Assembly (NCBI GenBank): GCA_963971285.1
Contig: OZ020258.1
Location: 930,001-994,000 of the forward strand
Direction of reading: 5' to 3'
DNA: 64,000 bases
From: Astropecten irregularis
Taxonomy: Eukaryota > Echinodermata > Asteroidea > Paxillosida > Astropectinidae
Shown here: piece by piece, positions 12,401 to 23,325 of the stretch
Layout of the letters: the number at the start of each line of letters is the position of its first letter
Position numbering within the stretch: the first letter of the stretch is position 1
The notes under the pieces: generated by a model
Seen by the model: only the letters and a program-made list of their open reading frames with translations
Databases searched by the model: none
What the model was told of the DNA's origin: nothing
Program-made: the position numbers and the translations under genes

Positions 12401-12409
12401 CACCACTGA
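6434..12409 (+). CDS. RNASEH1: Ribonuclease H1, with mitochondrial and nuclear start codons
   Basis: Cleaves RNA in RNA/DNA hybrids (R-loops, mitochondrial primers). Seven coding exons: 6434-6540, 7408-7634, 8220-8450, 9199-9350, 10107-10191, 10470-10594, 12320-12409. They join in phase to 338 codons plus TGA. Residues 1-16 ([16 protein letters not shown]) are Arg/Ser-rich without acids, like a mitochondrial presequence; a second in-frame ATG at 6482 ([15 protein letters not shown]) starts the hybrid-binding domain (about 17-60). A linker with a long Ser run (about 165-185) precedes the RNase H fold (about 189-338). Catalytic D196 (YTDG), E237 (QRAE), D261 (YTDS), D325 (AADSLA) and H315 are present, with spacings of 41, 24 and 64 residues identical to the human enzyme. 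Longer than human (286) because of the linker. Head to head with RPS7. Confidence 0.96.
6974..7142. repeat. 61 bp inverted repeat of tRNA-like sequence, RNASEH1 intron 1
   Basis: Arm 6974-7034 is nearly the exact reverse complement of 7082-7142. Between them the ~22 bp unit containing ggcgacctcctgaacac is repeated twice more. The arms contain ggtttgaatccc, close to a pol III B box, and the same flank sequence (gaaccagcgacc) occurs in the SINE at 27.4 kb, so this is a head-to-head SINE fragment. Confidence 0.7.
7745..7985. mobile_element. MITE with GGCTCC-rich ends (copy 1 of 4), RNASEH1 intron 2
   Basis: Ends are arrays of ggctct / gagcct hexamers in inverted orientation. The interior shares catccatatgctgaaa and the aagtaga...tcaaaatagag blocks with 12415-12645, 20232-20486 and 36411-36652. 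Confidence 0.65.
8516..9130 (+). repeat. Minisatellite, ~80 bp unit, ~7-8 copies, RNASEH1 intron 3
   Basis: The units contain ggttactggcagactctgtc, aaccctccagctggagtgta and aatgaccctcctactctc. Copies diverge by substitutions and short indels. Reading frames across it stay open only because of the repetition. Confidence 0.85.
9395..9570. mobile_element. GTGTGGTA-rich inverted-repeat element (copy 2 of 3), RNASEH1 intron 4
   Basis: Homologous to 4360-4515 and 17480-17690 (taagtgtggtatcctgaata, gtggagactgtagtaatgtg). Inverted termini resemble accctaacc. Confidence 0.55.
10310..10447. mobile_element. Short palindromic MITE, RNASEH1 intron 5
   Basis: gtcaatttcacaaagccct near the left end is inverted as gatgaaatcgac at the right. 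The interior has tacgat/atcgta mirrored blocks. Similar ends (tcgatttcataaagc) occur at 25160. Confidence 0.45.
10880..11813. mobile_element. 934 bp inverted-repeat transposon with 8 bp target duplication, RNASEH1 intron 6
   Basis: Terminal repeats TAAGGCTGAGTC ... GACTCAGCCTTA are flanked by a perfect GCTATAAG on each side (10872-10879 and 11814-11821). Subterminal arrays of CGGAA/TTCCG are mirrored. No transposase fragment recognised. An 8 bp duplication suggests a hAT- or P-type transposase supplied in trans. Confidence 0.8.
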
Positions 12410-12414
12410 ACCAA

Positions 12415-12645
12415 GGGCTTTTTCCAAACCTTGGCTTCGGCTCTGGGTCCGACTTCTGCTTACTCATCCATATGCTGAAAATATACTTTGCGGTTTTTCA
12501 TTGGAACCAAAGCTCAATTTCTTTTTTCAAAATAGAGTATCTACGTCAAAACCGTAGCCAAAAACCTCTATGTTGATGCCCATTAAATGGATACACAAAA
12601 TGGAGCTGAAGCTGTAGTCGGAGTCGAGGTTTTGAAAATGGCCTA
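12415..12645. mobile_element. MITE with GGCTCC-rich ends (copy 2 of 4), in RNASEH1 3'UTR
   Basis: Starts six bases after the RNASEH1 TGA with gggctttttccaaacc and ends with the inverted gaggttttgaaaatggcc. Must be part of the 3'UTR unless polyadenylation is immediate. Confidence 0.65.
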
Positions 12646-12736
12646 AGCATCATACAGAGTTGTCAAACCAGTCTGAGCAGGAAGTATTTACTAGCGGCGG
12701 AGTCAGGGGAGAGAATAGATTACCTCTGATTCACCA

Positions 12737-13322
12737 GCACGTAGTACAAAGAGCTGTAAGACTCATTCTAGAAGGGACTGTTAAACAGACACGGAACATT
12801 TGCTACCAATAAGTCCAAGTGCACCACTCACAGTGGCTGCAGTTTTGTCCAAGGAAAGGAATGGACATCCTTTAAGATCTGCACGTAGTACTAAGAGGCG
12901 TCTAACATGCCTCTTCCTGGGAGGGACGGTTTGAACAATACAGAACATTTGCTACCAATAAGTCCAAGTGCACCACTCACAGTGGCTGCAGTTTTGTCCA
13001 AGGAAAGGAATGGACATCCTTTAAGATCTGCATGTAGTACAAAGAGGCGTCTAACATGCCTCTTTCTGGGAGGGACGGTTTGAACAACACAGAACATTTG
13101 CTGCCAATAAGTCTAAGAGCACCACTCACAGTGGCTGCAGTTTTGTCCAAGGAAAGGAATGGACATCCTTTAAGATCTGCACGTAGTACTAAGAGGCGTC
13201 TAACATGCCTCTTCCTGGGAGGGACGGTTTGAACAACACAGAACATTTACTACCAGTAAGTCTAAGAGCACCACTCACAGTGGCTGCAAGGAATGGACAT
13301 CCTTTAAGATCTGCCACAAGTA
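12737..13322 (+). repeat. ~149 bp tandem repeat, about 3.5-4 copies
   Basis: Blocks caccactcacagtggctgca, aaggaatggacatccttt and agaggcgtctaacatgcctc recur at spacings of 149-150 bases. The last copy is shorter. Contained reading frames are artefacts of the repeat. Confidence 0.85.
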
Positions 13323-14786
13323 GCTTTCCTAGGAAACAATCTCAGTCTCTTGCCTTGCTTCATGTGGTTCCCTGAGTCTAAGAGTTTTCTTGACTGGGAA
13401 TACCACCAAATTACCTTTACTCCCCGAGATTTTGCAGAGCGCTAGCGCTAAAAGAAGCTTAATTGTAAACCATTCTTTATTTAACCAATTGGAAACTCCA
13501 ATTAAGAAAAAAAACCTTTATTTTTGTTTAAAAACGCAGTTTGCGATGTAAAATGGTAATAAAACTCATTTTGTTGTTAATGAAAATCAGAAAACATGGC
13601 TGTCGTGTATATTTCATTATAAGGTAGAGCCCTTGGAATCATGGTATCTGGGTGGGGGGGGGGGGGACTTGCCCCCGGGCACCAACTTTAAGGGGAAGAA
13701 AAGATGAAAGGCAAAACAAATAAAAAGGTAACTGTACTGATTAAGTTACTGTGTTTAAGTCTAATCCAATGAACAAAGAAAGAAAGATTCCAATTTTGAC
13801 CGAGATCAGGCATGCAACTTTTCCTCAGATCAGCTGATTTCCTCTTTTTACACTTTGAAAAACATTGTTCAAAGTATGGTCAAGATTGGAATTTCCAAGT
13901 TGGATGCCATCCGGAGAACAAATGAAACATTTGTATCAAATTCCTCTGATTCCACTTCATCAAAGAAATCACAGCTTCCGATCACATAATCACACTTTGA
14001 TATTAATTTTATTGCATATTATGACAAACAAAGCTGACACTGATATTAATAAAAAAGCAACCAGAAAATCCTTTGAATATTTTAATGAATTTATAAAATT
14101 CAAAACCAAATCATACTTCTGCTCCATGAAATTGTAATTATCGGAAGTGAGAGAAACTAAAAGTGGCTGGACGTTCAGAAATGACCAACAACTGAAGGCA
14201 TTCTTTGACATGTTTGATCATAGTCCAAATCTAGTGGCCAATGTTTCAACTCACAAGGTTACGGCGAAGGAACCTGATAAAAACCAACTGTCATCTCGAA
14301 AGTCAGCATTCTGACGTTATGTGCAATATAAAACATCATTTGTAAATTGACCTGTTCCACTAAGAGCATAAGACATTTTCAATGTTTCACCTTTAAAATA
14401 CTTTTTGAGTGTATGTAACAATATTAATGCACACTTTTACGACTGGATAAGAACGGTTTACAAACATTCTGATCAATGAAGATGATGGAAGAAATAATCA
14501 ATCTGGTTTTGATGTCACAAAATGCATTCTTTAATAATAGAATTAATTAAAAAGTATAATCAGCTACAGACTACGGAGAGTATATTAATAATAAACATCA
14601 CGATAAACTATACATACGTACAAATATTGATAAATGACGGTTAAGAGTGACTCTCCAAATTACCAACTGGAGTCAAAAAGACCGATTCCAAGACACCAAT
14701 AAGGTCATACACAAGCCAAGATGGAGGCAGCAACATGTACCGGTATGCATCATGCCAACAAGCTGAGGAAAGATTGACGAGTGCCA

Positions 14787-14932
14787 GGCATGCAACTTTT
14801 CCTCGGATCAGCTGATTTTCTTTTTTTTCACTTCACTCTTTTGCCATTGAAAAGTGAAAAACACTGTACAAAATGTGGTAAAGATTGGAATTTCCTCTTT
14901 TTTTGGAAAGTGCAAGTTGCATGCCTGGTTCA
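14787..14932. mobile_element. MITE with CAGGCATGCAACT ends
   Basis: caggcatgcaacttttcc at the left is mirrored by gcaagttgcatgcctg at the right. A second, one-sided copy of the left half is at about 13808. Confidence 0.6.
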
Positions 14933-15985
14933 GTGCCCACTCGTTTAACTTCTTATTAACTGGATTCATTAGTGGTGAAGGGATTGGTTTCACTCCATTC
15001 AGAGCAACTGCTGACCTACACAAGTTCATAGCGAAGATTGTCGGATCGTAAATATCCAAGGTAATTTCTAAGGGGCACCCCTGTGAAAAAAAACAAAATA
15101 TATGTTGGCTCATTTGACGGGGTGCCATGGCAATGGCCGAATCCTGCCTTTATGACCTTCCTGTCCTGTACTTGCCTGTGTAAGACCATGACTAAGTCTC
15201 TGGCTGTGGCTGCAAAGAACACAAACGGCTTACGACTGCCATAATTGCGTGTGTGTGTTATTTGCAGCCGTAGCCACAAATCCGGACACACAGCCTAAGC
15301 CCCAGCCTGGTTGAATGACCCATACACATTACACACAGACATCCAATGTTGAACTTGGCTATCAATACTGCAAGCGTTATCTCCGCCAACTAAACAAGCA
15401 CACTTCAAATGTTCACCTTGCCTTCTAATGACGTCCTTCCCATATACTTAACAAATCCTTTGGAATATGAATCCATCACAAGTTCATATCACTTGAATTT
15501 CTGAACTTTTTTGTTCAATGGTGGTAAATTGACCCAACGAAAAAGCCATCCATGAAGTTCTAGCAATGTCATATCAGTTATATATTATTAAAAAAAGGAC
15601 GCAGGTCAGTTTTTCTGAAAGCTAGAGGCTAAACTACATTGTCATAGATTTCAATGAAAACATAAAAATAAAATAAACACAGATAGCTTTATGTAAAGGA
15701 ATGAAGATCTAATAAATAACCTTCCTGATATTACGAAGGTCCTTGCTCATGTTGGCTTTTGATAAGATATGGATCTACTCGAGATAAACCTGCAACTCTT
15801 GTTCTCTTAAATTAAACACGTACTGGCCCTGGGATCTGATCAATTTCAAAGGGGAAAACATTTCAATTATCTATTGTCATCCACTCTGTAGAATCTTTTC
15901 TTTGCTTGTTATTGTTATAGTTGGTCTATTGTTTAAACTGCACAACTTTTGTATTTATCTGAAGAAATATCAAATGCATAACTTT

Positions 15986-16341
15986 AAAGGTACAGTGCAG
16001 GATTAGTAACATACCCAAACAGAAATGTTTACAGATTTACGTATAACTTTTAGGATATGAAGATGGTGCTGGTAGAAACATACTGTTAAAACATTTCCAC
16101 CTGAAATGCTGTATTTATCCTGAAATTAATAAATCAAAGACATAAAACAGTTTTGATCTTGGGGTAAGATCAAAACTATTCTTTATAAGAAAAACTGAGT
16201 CAGGTTTTTGCTATTTTCTTGTAACTCAGATGTCCGATTCAGGTAAAACTTTCACAGGTTTATAATTTCATGTACATGCTGGATCAGACAAAGTGTGAGT
16301 GCTGTTCTGAGACCTTAACCAATCATGTATTATACCTTAAA
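15986..16341. mobile_element. MITE with TTTAAAGGTACA-type ends
   Basis: The left end is ttaaaggtacagtgcagg. The right end, inverted, is ctttaaggtataatacatg. Related pieces at 2340-2500 and 60840-61070 share the aatcggacatctgagt or ttggtatgttaccaatcc blocks. Confidence 0.55.
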
Positions 16342-16444
16342 GTTGACTTTTTGTGTATTAAATGTTAGGAACTCGACAGTACATGTACATCTTTAAGAAC
16401 CAAACAAAAATGCACCTAGTTTTAAGTGGACTTATCTCCGAGCC

Positions 16445-17897
<1,453 letters not shown>

Positions 17898-18099
17898 GGT
17901 ACTGTGTCTTGCTGTTGAGGGCTGCTAGCCTAACGGTTTGCTCTTCAACTGCAATAAATTATAAGAGTTGGTAAATATACGTATTTAATTCCAATTTAAT
18001 AATGGATGCAACCATTGTTCTTTGTAAGTTGCAATGATCTTAACCCTTGCCCTTGGTCCATCATGGTGACATGGGACTTAGGGCCAACTCGCTTCTTAG

Positions 18100-18952
18100 C
18101 ATGGTTGATAAAAATCATGATTTTTATAAAAAAATCAAAAAAATCGGATTTATTTGATTTAAATCAGATTTTTTTGATTTAAATCGATTTTTTTGATTTA
18201 AATTAAAATCTTAATTGTTTTTACGTAATAACATTTTACTATCATAACATTTTGCTTAAAAAAACCCATAAATGATGCCAAATTGCATCTTCTTGTCGCT
18301 TGGGCATTGTGGTCATTAAAATGTAGCAAAAAATCCAAAGCAACAAAAAACAGAAAATGTTACTGACTGTCACTACAGGCATACTCTATTGCTTCCTTGC
18401 TGATGGGATGTTTAAATGACCACATTCAAAGATGTTTCATGGCTTGTACATGTACGTACCAGTGGTCCATTTGCATCTCAGAACATGTGTATTACGGTAG
18501 ATGCAGTGATGTACACAAACAAAAGTTAATTCTTTGCAGTTGCATACATATGTACGTATTATTTTACTGTGTAATTCTATTCATTGTATAGATACTTGTA
18601 AATTACAAGTAATGCTGTACAAATACATTGTACTTTGCTTCAGGATACTGCCTCATTTTTCATACATGTGTGTATACATGTACGAGCATGTGTATTTTGT
18701 ACAGTAAAATTTCATTGTAAAAACACTACATAAACTGCTTTAAGACTCCCTGTTATAGTGGAAAAACTAAGCCAAAAGTTAATGCAAGTGTTCTTTCAGT
18801 AAGATATTCTGATTTTCGTAGAAAAAAATCTTGAAATAATGAAAAAAATCATGATTGATTTTTATGAGCGATTTTTTTGATTTTTTTCCACTGATTTAAA
18901 TCATGATTTAAATCAATGATTTAAATCGAGTGATTTAAATCAAACAACCCTG
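18100..18952. mobile_element. 853 bp element with GATTTAAATC arrays and 8 bp target duplication
   Basis: CTTCTTAG is duplicated at 18092-18099 and 18953-18960. The ends CATGGTTG / CAACCCTG are inverted, and both subterminal regions are arrays of gatttaaatc-type palindromes. hAT-like by duplication length and the CA..TG ends. No transposase found. Lies upstream of the ELOC start exon, probably in its 5' intron. Confidence 0.75.
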
Positions 18953-18960
18953 CTTCTTAG

Positions 18961-20231
18961 GATTACAACCTGAACGAAAGATTCGATTTTTATCAAAGTT
19001 TACAATCCTGAAAAGTAGGCCTTCCAATCCCTCAAATGAAATCTGACAAAAGGCTAGGGCAGGCCGAAAGTCATCGTGTAGCCTAACCCCTCGAAAAATA
19101 CATACTCAGCAACGGCCACTCGAATCATTGACACTTCGACAGACCTCGCCACGATCTTTTGAATGGTACCCAAAACGTACAAATTTGTACATTTCTTTGA
19201 CCTTTTGACCATTTTTTGTGGTGTCACCCGACGTTCGAGAACTCACGAACTCCGCAGTCGTACTTGAACTTTGATCAGCTGTATTTTTCTTGCCATTTTA
19301 ACGCGAAACCGCGCCACCGTCTGAGTCGAGTGTGATTGTTACTTGTTAGGTCGTTGAATATTCATAGAACGTGTGTTGGGTCTGTTGGTTGTGTATGCTG
19401 AGAGCGCCACATGAATATGCATAGAATTGCATGGTTGCCGGAGTTGTCATAGAGCCGACCGTTAATCGTCGCGTAGTCGCACACTATTTTTTGTGTGTTT
19501 GCATAGGCACACCCCGTGATGCGTAAGGGGCGAGTTGGTCAGGGGGCGAGTTGACTTGTAATCAGAGTTGGACGGCGCATGAGTATAACTTAAGCAGCAT
19601 GCATACGGGTTGACCAAACAAAACAGCGCACACAAGATGGTGGGCATACAACTTCAACTTCAAGTTGGTGGCCGTATGCCGTACGTACGAGTGGACCTGC
19701 TTTGACACACATCAACACAGTCTGACAGTCACACTCACAGCCATCCATGACAACATTGAGAATAAGAATGTTTGTTACAAAAAGACATGGTTTATTTTGC
19801 AGGTTCCGGCATTCTTCCTACACACGCTATTTTACCGTTGAAAAAGAAGTTGTTTTTTTCACACACAACGGGCGTCCGAGAACTGGGCAGGAATTGTTTT
19901 CAATTGAGTAACAAACGAACTCGTCTCATTATTGAACAAAGAAACCATCCTTTTCGGCACACACTCACCTGATTCTGCGAAATCAGCAGAAAGACCACTT
20001 TTCTTCCCAAAAGGAAATATCCGAGAAAGTAATTTTTAGGGATCGGTTTTCCACGTAACAACGTTGTGTTCCGTTTGTGCACTGTAGATTATTGTACTCT
20101 AAATATGTTTTTCGGATCGTTTTTGTGCGCTTAACAACTGAAGTTTTACAAAGGAAAAATCAAACAGCAAAAAAAAGATCCGATAAGATAGTAATCACCG
20201 AATGAGGGCGCTATATAAGCATGTGTAACCA
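18961..20231. other. Probable ELOC 5' end and promoter region
   Basis: The ELOC start exon needs an upstream noncoding exon. Two minus-strand donors are candidates: AG|GTGAGTGTG near 19970 and GTTC|GTGAGTTC near 19240. Also contains a half-copy of the GGCGAGTTGG repeat seen at 40.2-40.8 kb (19527-19560). I cannot choose between the donors. Confidence 0.35.
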
Positions 20232-20486
20232 AGGCCCTTTTCCAAACCTCGGCTCCGGCTCCGGCTCAGGCTCGCGCTCCGGCTTCTGCTCCATTTCGTG
20301 AATCCATTCTAAAATAACAGGTATCAAAATAGAGGCTTTTGGCTACGGATTGGAAGTAGATACTCTATTTTCAACAGGAAAACAGAGATTCAGCTTCAAT
20401 GACAAGCCACAACCTACATTTTCAGCATATGGATGACAGCGCCGGAGCCTGAGCCGGAGCCGGAGCCGAGGTTTGGAAAAGGGCCC
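20232..20486. mobile_element. MITE with GGCTCC-rich ends (copy 3 of 4), best preserved
   Basis: The left end ggcccttttccaaacctcgg runs into ggctcc hexamers, and the right end is its mirror: ggagcc hexamers, then ccgaggtttggaaaagggcc. ~255 bp, non-coding. Confidence 0.75.
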
Positions 20487-21284
20487 AATTTCCAAGAATT
20501 CAATTTTCCTGATTAAGTATTATTGAGTGATAAGGGGAATGTTTTTTTTCTCTCTCTATTCGTCATGTCTGGATTTTGTGTTAAAAGGAAGATTTTCCAG
20601 AGAGCGAAAAAATAGAAAAGACACTTTAATCTGAATAAAGATAGATTTTTCCTCATGAAGTTCGGTATTTTTTATTGAGCATTAAAGAGAGGAGGGAGTA
20701 AAACACTTAGTGTCATTCAGCCAGTGAAAAAAATTATCATAATAACTTGTATCCGAATAAGAAATCAATTGATTCTCCCTAGAAAAACAAGTATAACCTC
20801 AATAGTTTAAGGCAAAATCTAAAGTCCACAATAAATTGAAAGATAGCCTGAACGACAAAGTCTCTCGCCTTCTAAAGCTTTTTTTTTATCAAAGACAGAA
20901 AACAGCATGAGTCCGAGATCTACTAAATTATGATGATTTATTCCTTTGAAAGTATTCCACACAAAATACAATACATGTACACTGTATAATGAAATAATAA
21001 GTACAAAACTTACTCCCACCAGTAGCAAACATTAATTACATGTACAATGATATGAATGAAAGCTGTATTTAAATCAAAGTGAATTTTGAATTTCATAATT
21101 GCTCATACAACAAAAACATTGTCACAATGAGAAGCCTCTCTTTATGAGAAGAGCTAATGGTAATAAAAAGTAAGATACATGTATTCTCTTGCATTTAGCT
21201 TTCAACTACACAAAGTATGTAAACCATGGCAGAGGACCTCAACCAATCTCTGCTATTTGGAGACTGACTTGGATTGATCTCAAA

Positions 21285-21490
21285 TACACGGGTTTACACA
21301 TCGGCCGCCATCTTAGATTTTGATCGCAACTTCAAAACGAGGCTCTTCCACGCATGCGCACATTTCGAAGTGTAAACCCGTCCATTGTCGAAGACAATAC
21401 ATGGGTTTACACTTTGGCGGTTTTGATCGCGACTTCAAAACGAGGCACTATCACGCATGCGCACTTTTCGAAGTGTAAACCCGTGTATTG
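21285..21490. repeat. Two adjacent ~90 bp elements with ACGGGTTTACAC inverted ends
   Basis: Each unit runs from a gggtttacac end to a gtgtaaaccc end and contains ttgatcgc, acttcaaaacgaggc and cacgcatgcgcac. The two lie head to tail. Confidence 0.7.
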
Positions 21491-22068
21491 TAAAGATTGG
21501 TACAAGCCTCATCCTAGATATAACCATTTTTAGAAGCCAGAAATATCAATTAATAAAAACGGTACCAACTCAAAATTACTTTGGAGATATGATACACCTT
21601 TTTTACTTGGGAAGTTGGGAGATATGATACACCTGTTCTACTTGGAGATATGGTACACCTGTTAGTGGAGCATGACAAATGAATAGAAATGTGACCTCAT
21701 GAATTCATTTACCAGCCTCCTTTGGCTGCCATTCCAGAAGCACATAAAAAACTCTACTCATTCACAGCAAGGAATTTCAGTTATTAGGGACATGATTCTT
21801 CAGAAATATTAATCATTAAAAATTAGATGCTCTTTTATCAGAAACCTCAGCTATTAGCGACATGATTCTTCAGAAATGTCATCTTTACAGGAACATTGAA
21901 AATCAGACGCTCTGTTATCGTGGAAAGATCAGGATCTGATGTTGTCTTCCCGTTTCGACAGAAAAATTGTCTAATTCTCAATCTGAGATTTTTTTAACAT
22001 GTAAAACCGGACCCAGATAAAAAAAAACTTTCCAATAATTTTTCACAATTTGGACAATTCACAAAAAG

Positions 22069-22231
22069 TGTGCCACCATGAGTTTGCAACGTGTTGGCCA
22101 ATCACAATTCAGGAAATAAATGTTGTCGGCAAACTGCTTATCTTTCCACATGCGCAGTTTGTCGACAAAATCAATTCCGCCAATGTGATTGGATAAACGC
22201 GTTGCAAACTCATGGTGGCACACTATTATGA
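22069..22231. mobile_element. MITE with ~24 bp inverted ends GTGTGCCACCATGAG
   Basis: gtgtgccaccatgagtttgc at the left is mirrored exactly by gcaaactcatggtggcacac at the right; ggccaatcaca / tgtgattgg continue the symmetry inwards. Confidence 0.75.
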
Positions 22232-22960
22232 ATCGCCCGAATTAGGGAATTATCCTGTCTGTTGAAACACAGAAGAATAAAGGAGACCTGAATTAGGTCA
22301 GCAAATAATTGTTGCTTTTCAACAGCTGGTCAGGTTAATTACGTCTGCAGACTTTTTTAATTATTCTGCAAAACCATGTCATAATTTAGTGGCAATTCAC
22401 TTTACCATATCATTGGTCCATAAGAAAGTTGCACAGGAAAAAACGTTACATTAAAAAGCAAATTCAACTAAAAGTTAAGACCCGACCACTTATGTACACG
22501 TATAAAAGACAGCGATAGCATTACATTTAAATTTTCAAACACAATTCACAACACTTATCCCAATATCAGACAGCTATTTCAGGTGTCAATAAAATCTCAA
22601 AAATTCCGATGGTACAACTGACAGAGTTTCTTCCAACAGGCACACAACAGAAAATAGTGATGACTGGTTTGTCAAATTTTAAGTGGATGCGATCTAAAAA
22701 CAGCAAAAATGCGACGATTATGAATTTTAGTGGGAAAAAAAAAAAACAGAAAAACCTAAAACAAGTTCAAACAATTATTACTCAAACAAAATGTTATATA
22801 CACTGGCTTTTTGTTTTATCTACAAACCAATCCAGATTCAGAAGCTACATAACTATGATTAAAACTCCCGTGATATGACTTTATGTACATACATCAATAC
22901 ATGCATTATAGGTAAAGATTAACCTTACATTTTTTCAGTAATACAGCTGGATTTTTCCTT

Positions 22961-22966
22961 TTTATT
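22961..22966 (-). terminator. Candidate polyadenylation signal AATAAA for DEK
   Basis: Minus-strand AATAAA about 360 bases after the DEK stop codon. Further copies lie downstream near 20.67 and 20.94 kb. Choice by proximity only. Confidence 0.35.
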
Positions 22967-23325
22967 TGTGTGAAATGTTACAGCATATTTACCAGCGAGT
23001 CCAGCAAAAAAAACCCAATTCATTCTAGTTTCATGGACGTTCTCTGAAACAACGTAGACAAAGCCTGTAATGCTGCAAAAATATATTGTCATTTACTCGT
23101 TCATCTTTAAATAAAACAAAGACAATTTCAAATTCTATACTTAAATTTCATCTGAGCTTTTTTGTTGTTGTTGCTGGTGGTTAAATTTACTAGGGCAGGA
23201 AGGGAGAAGACAGCGTTGGATCTCCTCGTCTGAGAATGTTCCCTGTGTTTCTTAATTTTGGCAACGTGGGAGCACTGCGGGTGAACTATGAGCAAGACCG
23301 AGACGTAAGCTGCATGAAACTCCTA

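Larger units (their letters stand above)
13323..16444. other. Convergent intergenic region, RNASEH1 to ELOC
   Basis: No coding exon found. It holds a G run near 13655-13667, a partial copy (about 13800-13900) of the element at 14787-14932, and the element at 15986-16341. The ELOC 3'UTR should lie at the right edge. Confidence 0.5.
20487..23325. other. AT-rich region between DEK 3' end and ELOC 5' end
   Basis: No coding exon recognised. The right part is probably DEK 3'UTR. It contains the elements at 21285-21490 and 22069-22231 and otherwise only low-complexity AT-rich sequence. Confidence 0.45.

Noticed and set aside
12891-13246. Minus-strand frames with repeated CVVQTVPP
   Set aside because: Product of the 149 bp tandem repeat; no start-codon conservation or family similarity.
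13865-14211. Overlapping 90 and 73 aa frames on both strands
   Set aside because: AT-rich, no similarity recognised, no splice context; part of it is a half-copy of the element at 14787.
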